64,000 nucleotides of DNA from Marichromatium purpuratum 984 (lineage in GTDB: Bacteria; Pseudomonadota; Gammaproteobacteria; Chromatiales; Chromatiaceae), in NCBI RefSeq assembly GCF_000224005.2, contig NZ_CP007031.1, forward strand, positions 3,430,001-3,494,000, in the 5' to 3' direction. The translations under genes and the position numbers were made by a program. The notes beneath the pieces were generated by a model, which was not told the DNA's origin, did not search any database, and saw only the letters and a list, made by a program, of their open reading frames with translations. This document shows positions 16,893 to 29,376 of the stretch, one piece after another. The first letter of the stretch is position 1. Every line of letters starts with the position of its first letter.

Positions 16893-19800
16893 TCAGTCGC
16901 CGCGCTGGAAGCGCATCGCCTCGCGAATCAGCGCCAGACGGGCGCGCTCGGGGCCCCAGGTCCGCACCCAGGCCGGATCGATCTCGGGCGACTCGTTCCA
17001 CAGCCGCCACCACACCGCGGCGTTCTCCCAGTAGGCCGCGCCCAGGCTGTTGCCGTCGGGGCTGAAGTGGGCGTAGGCGACCCCGCCAAGCGCAGCGTCG
17101 AGCACCAGATAGGCGGCCAGCGGCGCGTCCTGGGCACGGCGCGGACGCCGCCACAACCGCAGCTCGCCGTCGCGCGCGGCGGTCAGCAGCCACTGGCCGT
17201 CGGGGCTGAACTCGGCGCTGTAGACCCGGTCGCGATGGCCGACGAGGGTCGCCAGCGCCACCCCGGCGCGGGTCCACAGATAGGCGCGCCCGTCCTGCGC
17301 GGCACTGACCAAAGCACCGCCATCGGGGGCGAAACCGACCGCGTAGACCAGCCCGGCACCGGCATCGAGCAGACGCGGCGCGGCGCAACCGGCGCCGTCG
17401 AGCTCGACCAACGCCACCCGGCCGTCCTCTCCGGCGCTCGCCAGGGCGCTGCCGTCGGGGGCGAGGGCGAGGTCGGTGACCGCCGCCTGGTGCGCCTCCA
17501 GGGTGCAGAGTCGCTGCCAACGTGCCCCGGGCTCGCGCCGCATCACCCGCAGGGTGCCGGCGGCATCGCCACTGGCCACCAGCAGCGCACCGTCGGCGCT
17601 CGCACCCACCGCCGCGGCGACCACGCCGTGGCCGTCGTGGGCGAAGGCGCTGGGCAACGGCAGAGCATTGCAGTCGACCGGGTCCCACAGCCGCAGCGGT
17701 GCCTCGGGGACCTCGGCGGCGGTCAGCAGCCAGCGCCCGTCGGGGGCGAACAGCACCTCATGAACACCAGCGCATCCCGCCGCCTCGGGGTCGGCACAGC
17801 GCGGATCGACCTGGGCACGACAACTGGTGTTGCTCTCGAGATCCCACACCCGCGCCGCGCCGTCGAACCCGGCGCTCGCCAACCAACGCGCACCGGGTGA
17901 GAAGCCGACCCGACGCACCCGTACCTCGGGGGCGTGCTGCAGCCGACGCAGCAGCCGTGGCGGTGCCTCGGGGTGGGCGCGATCGTGACTCCACAGCTCG
18001 ACCCGTCCGTCGAAGGCGGCGGTGGCCATCAGCACCTCGGCGCCGTCGCCAGGCGCGGCCAACGCCAGGTGCCAGACGTGGTCGTCCTGTTCGAGCCGGA
18101 ACGAGAGTCCGTCAGCCGGTGTCACCGACCACAGTCGCGCCGAGCCGTCGCGCGCCGAGTAGGTCAGCACCCGTGACCCGTCGCGGCTGAAGCGTGCCCC
18201 CGAGACCGGACCGTCGTGGCTGAACACCGCCAACTCCCGTCCGGTCTCCACCCCCCACAGTCGCGCGGTCTTGTCGAGCGAGGCGCTGAGCACCAGTGCC
18301 TCCTCGTCCCCGGGGACGAGTTCCACCCGCTCGACGCTCAGCCCGTGATGACCGAGCACCTCGGCCGCCCCGCTCGCCAGCGTCCAGCGCACCACCTGAC
18401 CGGCATCGTCGACGGCGACCAGGAAGCGATCGTCGGGGGAGAAGGCGAGATCGCGTACCGCGCTCTCGTGCACCCGTAGGGTGCGACCGTCGCGCTCCAG
18501 GGCGCCGAGGGTGCTCAACAGCCGACCATCGAGCCCATAGAGGCGCACCCGCTCGTCGGCCGAGGCCACCGCCACCCGCTCGCCGGCATGATCGAAGCGG
18601 GCGCGATTGGCGGGACGATCGAGCGCACCGCCGGGCGGCAGCCGCACCCGCTCGACACCGCCGGCAGCATCGAGCAGCAACGCCCAGCCATCACGCGAGG
18701 CGGTCGCCAGTAGCGTGCCGTCGGGGGAAAAGTCGAGGCTGCGGATCTCGGCCTGGTGCACCACCCGCTGCCAGCGCACCCGCCCGGGCGTGGCGAGATC
18801 GACCATGCACACCGCAACGCCCGCGTCGACGACCCGGGTCAGCGCCAACCCGCGCCCGTCCGGGGCGAGCGCGAGCACCCCGCCGGGCGCGCCGACGCAG
18901 CGCCAGTCCGGCGCGCGCGGCGCCTCCAGCGGCAGGCGCCACACCCCGGCGGCGCCGATGCCGAACACCTCGACGGCATCGCCGCCACCGCTCACCCGCA
19001 ACGCCTCGAGCGCCGCCCCCGGCGGAGCAAGCATCCCGATGGCGACGAAGTGCCCGTCGCGCAGCCGCCACAGCCGCGCGCCATCGGCGTGCGAAAGGGT
19101 CGCCAACCAGGCGCCGTCGTCACTGAAGGCCGGCGGCAGCGGTCGCTCGGGATCGGCCCCCGGCGCCTCGGCCATCGCCAGCAGACGGTTGCGGGTGAAG
19201 GCGCGCGCCAGGGTGTCGGTGGCCGCCGCCGGCAAGTGGGGCGCGGCACCGATCGCCAGTTCCACGGCCTCCGGGGTGTTGCCCAGCGCGACTGCCGCCG
19301 CGGCCTCCTTGAGCCGGCTGTACTGGAGATTGAGCGTGGCCTGACGCGAGGCGTCCCAGGCCCAGTAGGCCGCGGCACTGGCCGCCAGCAGCAGCCCGAG
19401 CAGCGCCATCCCGGTCAATCGCACCCAGCGGTTGCGGCGACGCTGCGCCAGCAGATGGGCACGTGAGTGCGCCAGATAGTCGCGCTCGAGCGCTTCGAGT
19501 TCGTCCTCATGAGCGGCGACGAAGCCGGCGAGCGCGGCATGCCCGGCCTCGCCGAGCAGGTACTCACGATTGCAGTCGGTGCGCCGCCACAGCCACGCCT
19601 GACGAGACAACCGATAGCGCAGCCGTAGCGCCCGGGCATGTTCCGGCGCGCCCGCCCAATCGCGCAGCACCGGCCAGCAGCGTGCCAACGCCGGATGGAC
19701 CAATCGCACCACCGCGCGCCCCTCGGCCCAGGCGGGTCGTTCGCAAGGCCGCTCGGCTGGCGCGCGCTCCTCGTCGACGGGACGCATCTCGCGCCAGCCA

Positions 19801-21671
19801 CCGACCCGCACCAGCCATTCCTCACGGCTCTGCGCCAGCAGCCGCTGCAACGCTGCCGCCAGACCGAACGTCGGTGGCGGCGCGGCCGCCGGCGCCGCCC
19901 TCTCGGGATCGCGTTCGATCACCACCAGCCGTGCCGCGACCAGGGGCGCGAGCAGCGCCATTGCCTGGGGGTGAGCGGCCAGGGTGGCGAGATCACCATC
20001 GCGCACGCCGGGCCGCTGCTGCTCGTCGCTCTCCAGTGCCAGCAGGGCGCGACAGAGCACCGGCAGTGTTGCGCGCACCGTCGCATCGAGCCGCGACCAG
20101 AGTCGTTCGGCGCGCGTGCGCAGCAGTCCCTCGACGCCGCCCAGCGCGTGATAGTCGGTCACCACCAGTCGCCGCACACCACGCCGCTCGGCGGCCTCGA
20201 GGAGTTCTTCGAGCACCAGTTCGAGCAACGGCGACCAGTGGCGCACGACGGCGAGGTCGGACTCCAGGCGCTCGATCAGACCGCGCTCGCCGACGGCGCT
20301 CTCCTCGGCGAGTTCGATCCCGGCGATCCGCGCCGGGATCTCGATCAACTGACGGATGCGCGCCGGGGCGATCGGCGCCAACGGATACCAGGCCTCGTCA
20401 TCGATCAGGGTGGCGATTTCGGGCAGGTCCGCAAGCCCGCTCAGGGCGTCGTCGCGCAGGGTGGCGATCACCCAGATCCGCCCCGAGCGGGCGAGCGCGG
20501 CGAGCGCGCGCGCGCAGGCCTCGGCCTCGGACGCCTCGAGCGCGACATCTGCCAGCAAGGGATCGAACGGGTCGGCGATCAGCACCAGGCGCGACTCGCC
20601 ACCCTCGGCGCCCTGCAGCCGATCGAGCGCGGCGCCGATCTGGCCGGCGCCGAGTTCGGGGTCGCGCGCCAGCAGCCGCGCCAGCGCGGCGGCATCGAGC
20701 CCGCTACCGGCGAGCGTATCACCGAGCACCGCCGGCGCGCAGAGCGCCACGGCCAGCGCCCGCAGCGGGCGGGCGCTGGCAAGATCCGGGGCACACCAGC
20801 GACAGCCGTCGACCCCGGCGAAGAGCAGGGGACGCAACAGTCGCGGCAGCAGCCCGGCGTGGAGCAGCGAACTCTTGCCCACGCCGCTGGGACCGCTGAT
20901 CAGCAGCAGGCCACGACCACGCGCGCGCAGCCGTTCGAGCCGCACGACCAGCTCGCGCACCTCGGTCTCGCGCCCGGTGAACACCGGCTCGTCGGCGAGC
21001 GCAAAGGCGCGCTCGGGGCGAAACGGCGAGCCACGCCAGTCGGCGACGCCGACGCTCGCGCGGCGCTCGGCGCTGATGCGACGGTTGAGCAGCTTGCGCA
21101 GCTGACCCTCGACCAGCTCGCGCAGCGCGCGCGCGTCCTCGAACTGGCGGAAGGCGCGCTTGAAGCTGCCGTCGGGGTTGAAGAAATGGCGCTGGAAGAA
21201 GGTCTCGAGGCGCTGGCGCTCCTCCACCGCCTCGCGGGTGCGCGCGGCGTCGTTGACATCGACCAGACAGGGCGCCTGCTTGCGATAGACCAGCACCTCG
21301 GGGGAGCCGGCCCGCGCCGAGGCCTCGACCGCATCGACGAACTCCCACTCGGTCCCGGTCATGCCGCCATAGGGTTGCTCGGCGAGCGGGGTACCGAGCC
21401 GGGTCCACAGCATCACCAGCACGATCTCGCACTCGGCCGGGCGCACCAGTCCGGCCTGGAAGCTCTGCGCCGCGGTCAGCGCCTCCTCCTCCCAGAGCAC
21501 CGCAGAGAGATCGAAGTAGGGGCGGTACTCGCGCGCCAGGGCGAGGATCAGGTCGCGCATCAGCGCCCGCTCGTACTCGAGATCCGAGGGCGAGGAGACG
21601 AACACCCGCAGGCGAGGCGTGGCCGCGGCGGGGCGTTTTGCAGATGGGCTTGAGCAGTCGGTCTCAGTCAT
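16893..21671 (-). CDS. DUF4062-STAND ATPase-WD40 conflict-type protein
   Basis: This 1592-residue protein has the build of NLR-like sensors. Residues about 20-115 are a DUF4062 domain ('LRVFVSSPSDLEYERALMRD'), a TIR-like effector type. About 215-700 is an nSTAND-type ATPase with 'FTGRETEVRELVVRL' and Walker A 'GPSGVGKSS' (260-268). The Walker B region reads 'LVLIADPFDPLLAD' (about 357-370), lacking the usual paired acidic residues. A single membrane segment lies at about 750-770. From about 830 to the end are some 14 WD40 repeats ('FSPDG...LW'), enough for two propellers. I used the Met at 21671; the frame is open further upstream but that part is not protein-like. Role: probably sensing or defence, inferred from architecture. 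Confidence 0.82.
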   Translation of the reverse strand: MTETDCSSPSAKRPAAATPRLRVFVSSPSDLEYERALMRDLILALAREYRPYFDLSAVLWEEEALTAAQSFQAGLVRPAECEIVLVMLWTRLGTPLAEQPYGGMTGTEWEFVDAVEASARAGSPEVLVYRKQAPCLVDVNDAARTREAVEERQRLETFFQRHFFNPDGSFKRAFRQFEDARALRELVEGQLRKLLNRRISAERRASVGVADWRGSPFRPERAFALADEPVFTGRETEVRELVVRLERLRARGRGLLLISGPSGVGKSSLLHAGLLPRLLRPLLFAGVDGCRWCAPDLASARPLRALAVALCAPAVLGDTLAGSGLDAAALARLLARDPELGAGQIGAALDRLQGAEGGESRLVLIADPFDPLLADVALEASEAEACARALAALARSGRIWVIATLRDDALSGLADLPEIATLIDDEAWYPLAPIAPARIRQLIEIPARIAGIELAEESAVGERGLIERLESDLAVVRHWSPLLELVLEELLEAAERRGVRRLVVTDYHALGGVEGLLRTRAERLWSRLDATVRATLPVLCRALLALESDEQQRPGVRDGDLATLAAHPQAMALLAPLVAARLVVIERDPERAAPAAAPPPTFGLAAALQRLLAQSREEWLVRVGGWREMRPVDEERAPAERPCERPAWAEGRAVVRLVHPALARCWPVLRDWAGAPEHARALRLRYRLSRQAWLWRRTDCNREYLLGEAGHAALAGFVAAHEDELEALERDYLAHSRAHLLAQRRRNRWVRLTGMALLGLLLAASAAAYWAWDASRQATLNLQYSRLKEAAAAVALGNTPEAVELAIGAAPHLPAAATDTLARAFTRNRLLAMAEAPGADPERPLPPAFSDDGAWLATLSHADGARLWRLRDGHFVAIGMLAPPGAALEALRVSGGGDAVEVFGIGAAGVWRLPLEAPRAPDWRCVGAPGGVLALAPDGRGLALTRVVDAGVAVCMVDLATPGRVRWQRVVHQAEIRSLDFSPDGTLLATASRDGWALLLDAAGGVERVRLPPGGALDRPANRARFDHAGERVAVASADERVRLYGLDGRLLSTLGALERDGRTLRVHESAVRDLAFSPDDRFLVAVDDAGQVVRWTLASGAAEVLGHHGLSVERVELVPGDEEALVLSASLDKTARLWGVETGRELAVFSHDGPVSGARFSRDGSRVLTYSARDGSARLWSVTPADGLSFRLEQDDHVWHLALAAPGDGAEVLMATAAFDGRVELWSHDRAHPEAPPRLLRRLQHAPEVRVRRVGFSPGARWLASAGFDGAARVWDLESNTSCRAQVDPRCADPEAAGCAGVHEVLFAPDGRWLLTAAEVPEAPLRLWDPVDCNALPLPSAFAHDGHGVVAAAVGASADGALLVASGDAAGTLRVMRREPGARWQRLCTLEAHQAAVTDLALAPDGSALASAGEDGRVALVELDGAGCAAPRLLDAGAGLVYAVGFAPDGGALVSAAQDGRAYLWTRAGVALATLVGHRDRVYSAEFSPDGQWLLTAARDGELRLWRRPRRAQDAPLAAYLVLDAALGGVAYAHFSPDGNSLGAAYWENAAVWWRLWNESPEIDPAWVRTWGPERARLALIREAMRFQRGD

Positions 21672-21892
21672 GAGCGGGGCACGCGGGCAACGCAATGGAT
21701 CGCCCCAACTATAACGCCCCAGACCCCGGCACCAGGCCACACAAGCCCGAGGTGACGGGTTACAATGGTTTCCAGCACTGTCTCCCGGAGACGCGCCGGG
21801 CCGGATCTGGGTCCGTACACTGCCCGGGCGACGCCGAACCGACGGGGCGCGATCGTGGAGCATGCGCCCCGAACTGCGCGGAGGAACGCGTC

Positions 21893-23839
21893 ATGTTCCA
21901 CCCAGAAAGCGCCGAAACCGATCGTTTCGAGCAAGTCATCGTCCAATCGATCCGACGCATTCTCGCCGCCGCCGGTCCCGAGGAGTTCCTCGCCTGGGCG
22001 CAGGCACAGATCCCCGACCTGCTCGGGCTCTCGGTCGGCCCCCTCGACGACGACGAACACCGCCGACTCGCCGGGCTGCTGGGGATGGCGATCTGGAACG
22101 CCGCGCCGACGCCGGCCAATGGCTTCCGACCCAGCCCGCTGAGCGATCTCGCCGACGACGCCCCCTGCCCCTGCGGCTCGGGACAACGTTACCGCGACTG
22201 CTGCGCCACGCTCGAGGAGCTGCCCGAGCTGTCCACCGAACTGATCTGGGAGTTCCTGCTCGACGAGCTCTCGGACGGCGAGTTGCGCGAGGCTCTGCGC
22301 CTCGGCGCGGTGCCCGGGCCGCTGCTGGCGCGGGTCGCCGACCGCTGGCTCGAGGAGGACCACCCGCGCCGTGTCGTCAATCTGCTCGAGCCGCTGTTCG
22401 CCGGTTCGCTCGCCACGCTCGACGCGCGCTACGAGCCGGCGCTCGATCTGCTCTGCGACGCCTATGACCGGCTCGATCACTGGCGCAAGAAGCGCGCCTT
22501 CCTCGAACGCCTGAGCAACGGCGACAACCGCGTGCTGAGCGCCGCGGCCTGGCAGCGCCGCAGCGCCATGGCGATCGACGAGGGCGACTTCGAGCAGGCC
22601 ACCGCGGCCTTCACCGAGGCGCTGCGCAACGGCCCCGACTCGCCCGGCACCGCGCTGCTCGAGATCACCCTGCTCGCCGCCCAGCACCGCGATCGACTGG
22701 CGCGCGAGCGCGCGCGTTTCTGGCTGCACCGCTTCCGCCGCCAGGGCGAGGTCGAGCCGGGCTTCCTCGACTTCCTCGCCCAGGCCATCGAGGACCCCCA
22801 GACGGCCCTGGTCGACACCCATGCCGACTCACTCGACCCCGACCTGGTGGACCTGCACGACTGGATGACGGTGGCAACCGCACGCCCGCTGCCACGGCTC
22901 GACGCGGTCCCGGCACGCGATCATCTCCCAGAGATCGCGGCCGGCCAACTGGCGCTGTTCGAGGGCGCGCCAGCGGATCACGCACCCATCGAGGCGGATG
23001 AGGGCGCGGTCTGGAGCAGCCCGGCGCAACTGCGCGCCCCGGTCGCGACGCGCCGCATCGAGCGGCGCTGGCGTGCCCGCTTCCCCAGCGACAAGCCGAC
23101 CTCGATCCAGCTCGCGCCCCACGACGCCCACGCGATCTGGGAAGACACCGCATGGCTCGACCACCTGCTCGGCCACCCCGAGCTGGCCGACAGCCTGGAG
23201 GTACTCGACGATCTCGCCACCGCGCTCTACGCCCACCCCGAGAGCGCCCTGCCGTGGATGGCGAACGCCCTGCTGCGTCCCCTGCTCGAACGCGCCTGGT
23301 CGATGATCACCTCGGCGGTGCCGGCAGGCGGTCATGACCATCTGCCGTGGTCGATCACCGCCAATCGCCCGGCGCTGCGACTGCTCTTCCGGCGCTATCT
23401 CTATCTCGCCGCCGAGGACGAACAGGAGGCCGCGACCGCCACTCTCGAGACACTGCTGCGGCTCAATCCCCAGGACAACCACGGGGTACGCGCCGAGCTG
23501 ATGAACCACTATCTGCGCGTCGGGCTCGACGAGCACGCGCTGGCGCTCGCCGCGCGCTTCCCCGACGACCTGCTGGCCGACCTCGCCTATGGCGAGGTAC
23601 TCGCGCTCTATCGTCTCGGTCGCCAGGAACGCGCCCGGCAGGCGCTGGGACGGGCGATGCACCGACTGCCGCGCATCCCCCACTACCTCACCCGCAAACG
23701 CATCAAGCGCCCGCAGCTCGACCCGCACGGGATCACCCCAGGCGGCGAGGATCAGGCCTGGCTCTATCGCGAAGCGATGCGCGATGTCTGGGCCGCCGAA
23801 CCCGGTATCCTCGCCTGGCTGAAGCGGCTCACCGCCTGA
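21893..23839 (+). CDS. SEC-C zinc-motif protein with helical repeats
   Basis: A 648-residue protein with a SEC-C zinc-binding motif near the N terminus, 'CPCGSGQRYRDCC' (about residues 85-97), the same motif that ends SecA. The remainder is alpha-helical and Ala/Leu-rich, with stretches like TPR repeats such as 'DEGDFEQATAAFTEAL' and 'LYRLGRQERARQALGRAM'. The function is unknown. The start follows 'GCGGAGGAACGCGTC'. It is divergent from the STAND-WD40 gene with 221 bases between starts, so regulation could be shared. Confidence 0.78.
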   Translation: MFHPESAETDRFEQVIVQSIRRILAAAGPEEFLAWAQAQIPDLLGLSVGPLDDDEHRRLAGLLGMAIWNAAPTPANGFRPSPLSDLADDAPCPCGSGQRYRDCCATLEELPELSTELIWEFLLDELSDGELREALRLGAVPGPLLARVADRWLEEDHPRRVVNLLEPLFAGSLATLDARYEPALDLLCDAYDRLDHWRKKRAFLERLSNGDNRVLSAAAWQRRSAMAIDEGDFEQATAAFTEALRNGPDSPGTALLEITLLAAQHRDRLARERARFWLHRFRRQGEVEPGFLDFLAQAIEDPQTALVDTHADSLDPDLVDLHDWMTVATARPLPRLDAVPARDHLPEIAAGQLALFEGAPADHAPIEADEGAVWSSPAQLRAPVATRRIERRWRARFPSDKPTSIQLAPHDAHAIWEDTAWLDHLLGHPELADSLEVLDDLATALYAHPESALPWMANALLRPLLERAWSMITSAVPAGGHDHLPWSITANRPALRLLFRRYLYLAAEDEQEAATATLETLLRLNPQDNHGVRAELMNHYLRVGLDEHALALAARFPDDLLADLAYGEVLALYRLGRQERARQALGRAMHRLPRIPHYLTRKRIKRPQLDPHGITPGGEDQAWLYREAMRDVWAAEPGILAWLKRLTA

Positions 23840-23875
23840 CCCGGATTCCCGCGTCCAACCACAGGAACCGTATCG

Positions 23876-25083
23876 ATGGAAGCACGCTATCGCATCGTAT
23901 TCACCGGTGAACTCGCCCCTGGCAAGAAGGTCCAGACGGTGGTCCCCGAACTCGCCGCCAAGTTCCGCATGCGCAAGGAGCAGGCCCGCGAGATCCTCCT
24001 CGGCGGCGCCGAGCAGACGCTCAAGCACGACCTGCCCGAACACAAGGCCGAGCGCTATCGCGAGGCGCTCGAGGCGATCGGGCTGATGGTGCGCATCGAG
24101 CGCCAGGACACGCCGCAGGAGGCCCCGGAGACCGCCGTCCCGGCGCGCGACGAGCGCCCGTCGATGAGCGGCGCCACACGCTGTCCCAAGTGCGGCGCCC
24201 TGGAGGTCTCGCCGGTGACCGGGGTCTGCCAGGCCTGCGGGGTGGTCGCCGAGCGCTACCAGGCCAACCAGACGCGCCCCGAGGCCGCCGACCCCTATGC
24301 CCCGCCCCAGGCCGACCTCACCCCGCCGTGCGCCGACACCGGCGACGACCAGCTCCAGGATCCGGTCGCCGTCGGCGCCGGACGCGGCTGGGGTTGGGTG
24401 GCCGACGGCTGGTCGCTGTTCCGCGCCCAGCCGCTGCCCTGGATCGGCGCCCTGGTGGTGTTCTATCTGATCCTGATCGTCGTCAACCTGGTACCGGTGG
24501 TCGGCGGCCTCGCCAGCACCGTGCTCGGTCCGATGTTCACCGGCGGGCTGATGCTCGGCGCTCATGCGCAATATCGCGGCGAGCGTTTCGGCGTCGCCCA
24601 TCTGTTCGCCGGCTTCAGCACCCGGCCCGGCCCCCTGGCGCTGATCGGGGCGCTCTATCTCGCCCTGACCATCGCCATCGTCGCGGTGATCATGCTGCTG
24701 ATGCTCGGGCTCGGACTCGGCGCCGCCGCCCTCACCCCGATGACCGGCGCGCCGTTCGATCCGGCCGCGGTCGACCCGATGGCGACCATGGCCCCCGGGG
24801 TGGTGCTGGGGATGGTCGCGGTGATCGCGCTGCTGGTCATCCCGCTGGTGATGGCGACCCTGTTCGCGCCGGCGCTGGTGGCGATCGAGGGCGTGGCGGT
24901 GCTGCGCGCCTTCAAGCTGAGCTTCATCGGCTGTCTGCGCAACATCCTGCCCTTCCTGGTCTATGGCCTGGTGGCCTTCGGACTGCTGATCGTCGGCTCG
25001 CTCCCGCTGATGCTCGGGCTGCTGGTGGTGATCCCGCTGCTGTTCCTCGCCATCTATCGCGCCTATCGCGATATCTACTACGG

Positions 25084-25087
<4 letters not shown>
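23876..25087 (+). CDS. BPSS1780-type membrane protein with zinc ribbon
   Basis: The 403-residue protein has three parts. The first 80 residues form a small alpha-beta domain ('[20 protein letters not shown]'). A zinc ribbon follows, with two CxxC pairs, 'CPKCGALE' and 'CQACGVV' (about residues 101-123). The C-terminal half has about six membrane segments ('[20 protein letters not shown]' onward) typical of BPSS1780/DUF975-like membrane proteins. The function is not known. Its stop codon overlaps the stop of the convergent ygiQ gene by four bases. Confidence 0.8.
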
Positions 25088-27285
<2,198 letters not shown>

Positions 27286-27720
27286 CGACGGCGGGCGGCA
27301 TGACTCGGGGCAATCGCTCATTCTATAACCTGACACCGAGCGGCACCGAGCACACGGTCATCGTGCGCTGGACCCTCGGCAACCGATCGCTGACAATCTG
27401 TGGTTGCGGGCCGCCGATCCGACACCTCCGAGTGAGTGCGTGTATTGGACGGTCGGCGCGGAAAACGTGACCGACACCCGGAAAATCATCGTTTTCCCCT
27501 GGAAAGCCGCGACGCGCCGCACCATGTCGAGCGTTTCGCGGGACGACAAGCCATCGACCTCGGAGCGGGTCCCCCGTCACCGCCGACCCCGCGCGCAACT
27601 CGCCAGACCACCCAACCATGGTCCGTGCGACGATAACGACGGGGCACGACCGACCCAGGGCGCATGGCGCCCGATGATGGCGAGACACCTCGATACGGGC
27701 GCAACAGGAGAGAAGACGAA
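27286..27720. other. 435-base intergenic region between ygiQ and pomA
   Basis: This must hold the promoters of divergent ygiQ and pomA. A 6-base inverted repeat GGAAAA-N6-TTTTCC lies at 27480-27497. Short ORFs on both strands show no conserved protein features and I do not call them. The composition is slightly less GC-rich than the flanking genes. Confidence 0.5.
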
Positions 27721-28485
27721 GTGGATCTGGCGACCTTACTGGGCATGATCGGTGCCAGCGGTGTCATCATCGGCGCGATCGCGCTCGGTGGCGACGTCAT
27801 GCTTTTCATCAACGTCCCCTCGCTGCTGATCGTCATCGGCGGCACCGCATTCGCGGTGATGTTCCGCGCCACCATGGGACAGTTCATCGGCAGCTTCAAG
27901 GTCGCCATGGGGGCCTTCTTCAGCAAGAACGTGGCCCCGCAGACACTGATCGAAGAGGCCGTCGAGCTGGCTAATGTCGCACGCAAGGAGGGCATCCTCG
28001 CGCTCGAGGGTCGCGAGATCTCCCACCCCTTCCTCGAGACCGGCATCAGCATGTGCATCGACGGCCATCCCCCGGAGGTGGTGCAGAAGGTGCTCAGCAA
28101 GGACATCAACCTCACCATCCAACGTCAGGAGGCCGGCTACAGCGTGTTCAAGGCCACCGGCGACGTCGCCCCGGCGATGGGCATGATCGGCACCCTGATC
28201 GGTCTGGTGCAGATGCTCGCCAACATGGACGACCCCAAGGCGATCGGCCCGGCGATGGCCGTCGCCCTGCTCACCACGCTCTATGGCGCGGTGATCGCCA
28301 ACGCCTTTGCCATCCCCATCGCCGAGAAGCTCAAACTGCGCAGCATCGAGGAGAAACTCAACAAGTCATTGATCCTGGAGTCGATCTCGGGGATCCAGGA
28401 GGGCGTCAACCCGCGCGTGCTGGAGCAAATGCTGATGACCTATCTGCCCGAGAGCCAGCGCCAGAGCGGCGACAAGGACGGCTGA
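27721..28485 (+). CDS. pomA: Flagellar stator protein PomA/MotA
   Basis: This is the stator subunit that surrounds the B subunit and couples ion flow to rotor torque. The 254-residue protein has four membrane segments. It keeps the conserved 'GDVAPAMGMIGTLIGLVQML' segment, a large cytoplasmic loop between segments 2 and 3, and 'AIGPAMAVALLTTLYGAVIA'. The GTG start follows 'ACAGGAGAGAAGACGAA'. PomA rather than MotA is suggested by close resemblance to Vibrio PomA and by the PomB-like partner that follows 36 bases downstream. Confidence 0.92.
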   Translation: MDLATLLGMIGASGVIIGAIALGGDVMLFINVPSLLIVIGGTAFAVMFRATMGQFIGSFKVAMGAFFSKNVAPQTLIEEAVELANVARKEGILALEGREISHPFLETGISMCIDGHPPEVVQKVLSKDINLTIQRQEAGYSVFKATGDVAPAMGMIGTLIGLVQMLANMDDPKAIGPAMAVALLTTLYGAVIANAFAIPIAEKLKLRSIEEKLNKSLILESISGIQEGVNPRVLEQMLMTYLPESQRQSGDKDG

Positions 28486-28521
28486 TGCCGTCCGCACAAC
28501 AGCAAGCGGAGGTAGCGGGCG

Positions 28522-29376
28522 ATGGCCGAGGAATGTGAATGCGAAGAGGTCGAGTGCGAGGCCGGCGCGCCGGCCTGGATGTCGACCTTCGCCGACCTGA
28601 TGTCGCTGCTGATGGTCTTCTTCGTGCTGCTGCTGTCCTTCTCCGAGATGGACGTGCTCAAGTACAAGCAGATCGCCGGCTCGATGAAGATGGCCTTCGG
28701 CGTGCAACGCATGGTTGATGCCGACGACATCCCCAAGGGCACCAGCATCATCGCCCAGGAGTTCTCCCCGGCGCAGCCTCAGCCGACGGTGGTCAACGAG
28801 GTCCGACAGCAGACCGCCGACGATCTCAAGTCGGAGCTACGCATCGTCGACCCGGCGGTGATCGATGCGCAGAAGAAGGCCGAAGAGGTCGAGAAGGCGC
28901 TCGAACTGGAGATCAAGAAGGGCTTGCTGGAGGTCACCACCATCGACGATCAGGTGGTAGTGCGCATCCGCGAGAAGGGCTCTTTCCCCTCGGCCTCGGC
29001 ACGGGTCAGCGCCGAGTTCCTCGGCGTGCTGCAGAAGATCGCCAAGGCGTTGAGCAAGGTCGAGGGCAAGATCCTGGTCGCCGGACACACCGATGACATC
29101 CCGATCCAGACCCGCGAGTTCGCCTCCAACTGGGTGCTCTCGGCGGCACGCGCTGCGGCGGTGGCCCATGCCGTGACCCAGAACGGCTGGATCGATCCGC
29201 AACGCGTGGAGATCCGCGCGCACGCCGACAACCACCCGCTCGAATCCAACGACACCGCCGAGGGACGCGCCAGCAACCGGCGCGTCGAGATCATCGTGCT
29301 CGGCGACCGCAGCACCGAACTGCTGCTCGAGAACGCCCTGCAGGCGATCGGGAGCGAGGAAACCATCCCACAATGA
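28522..29376 (+). CDS. pomB: Flagellar stator protein PomB/MotB
   Basis: This 284-residue protein has one membrane segment with the ion-binding Asp25 in 'TFADLMSLLMVFFVLLLSFS', followed by the plug segment 'KYKQIAGSMKMAFGVQ'. Its C-terminal OmpA-like domain carries the peptidoglycan-binding signature ('VAGHTDDIP', 'ASNRRVEIIV'). The N-terminal tail is short, acidic and cysteine-containing, and the membrane segment resembles Vibrio PomB, so a sodium-driven stator is likely but not proven. The stop overlaps the pilZ start (ATGA). Confidence 0.92.
   Translation: MAEECECEEVECEAGAPAWMSTFADLMSLLMVFFVLLLSFSEMDVLKYKQIAGSMKMAFGVQRMVDADDIPKGTSIIAQEFSPAQPQPTVVNEVRQQTADDLKSELRIVDPAVIDAQKKAEEVEKALELEIKKGLLEVTTIDDQVVVRIREKGSFPSASARVSAEFLGVLQKIAKALSKVEGKILVAGHTDDIPIQTREFASNWVLSAARAAAVAHAVTQNGWIDPQRVEIRAHADNHPLESNDTAEGRASNRRVEIIVLGDRSTELLLENALQAIGSEETIPQ

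Noticed and set aside
27404..27748. Short plus-strand ORF upstream of pomA
   Set aside because: No ribosome binding site or homology features; it overlaps the start of pomA in another frame.
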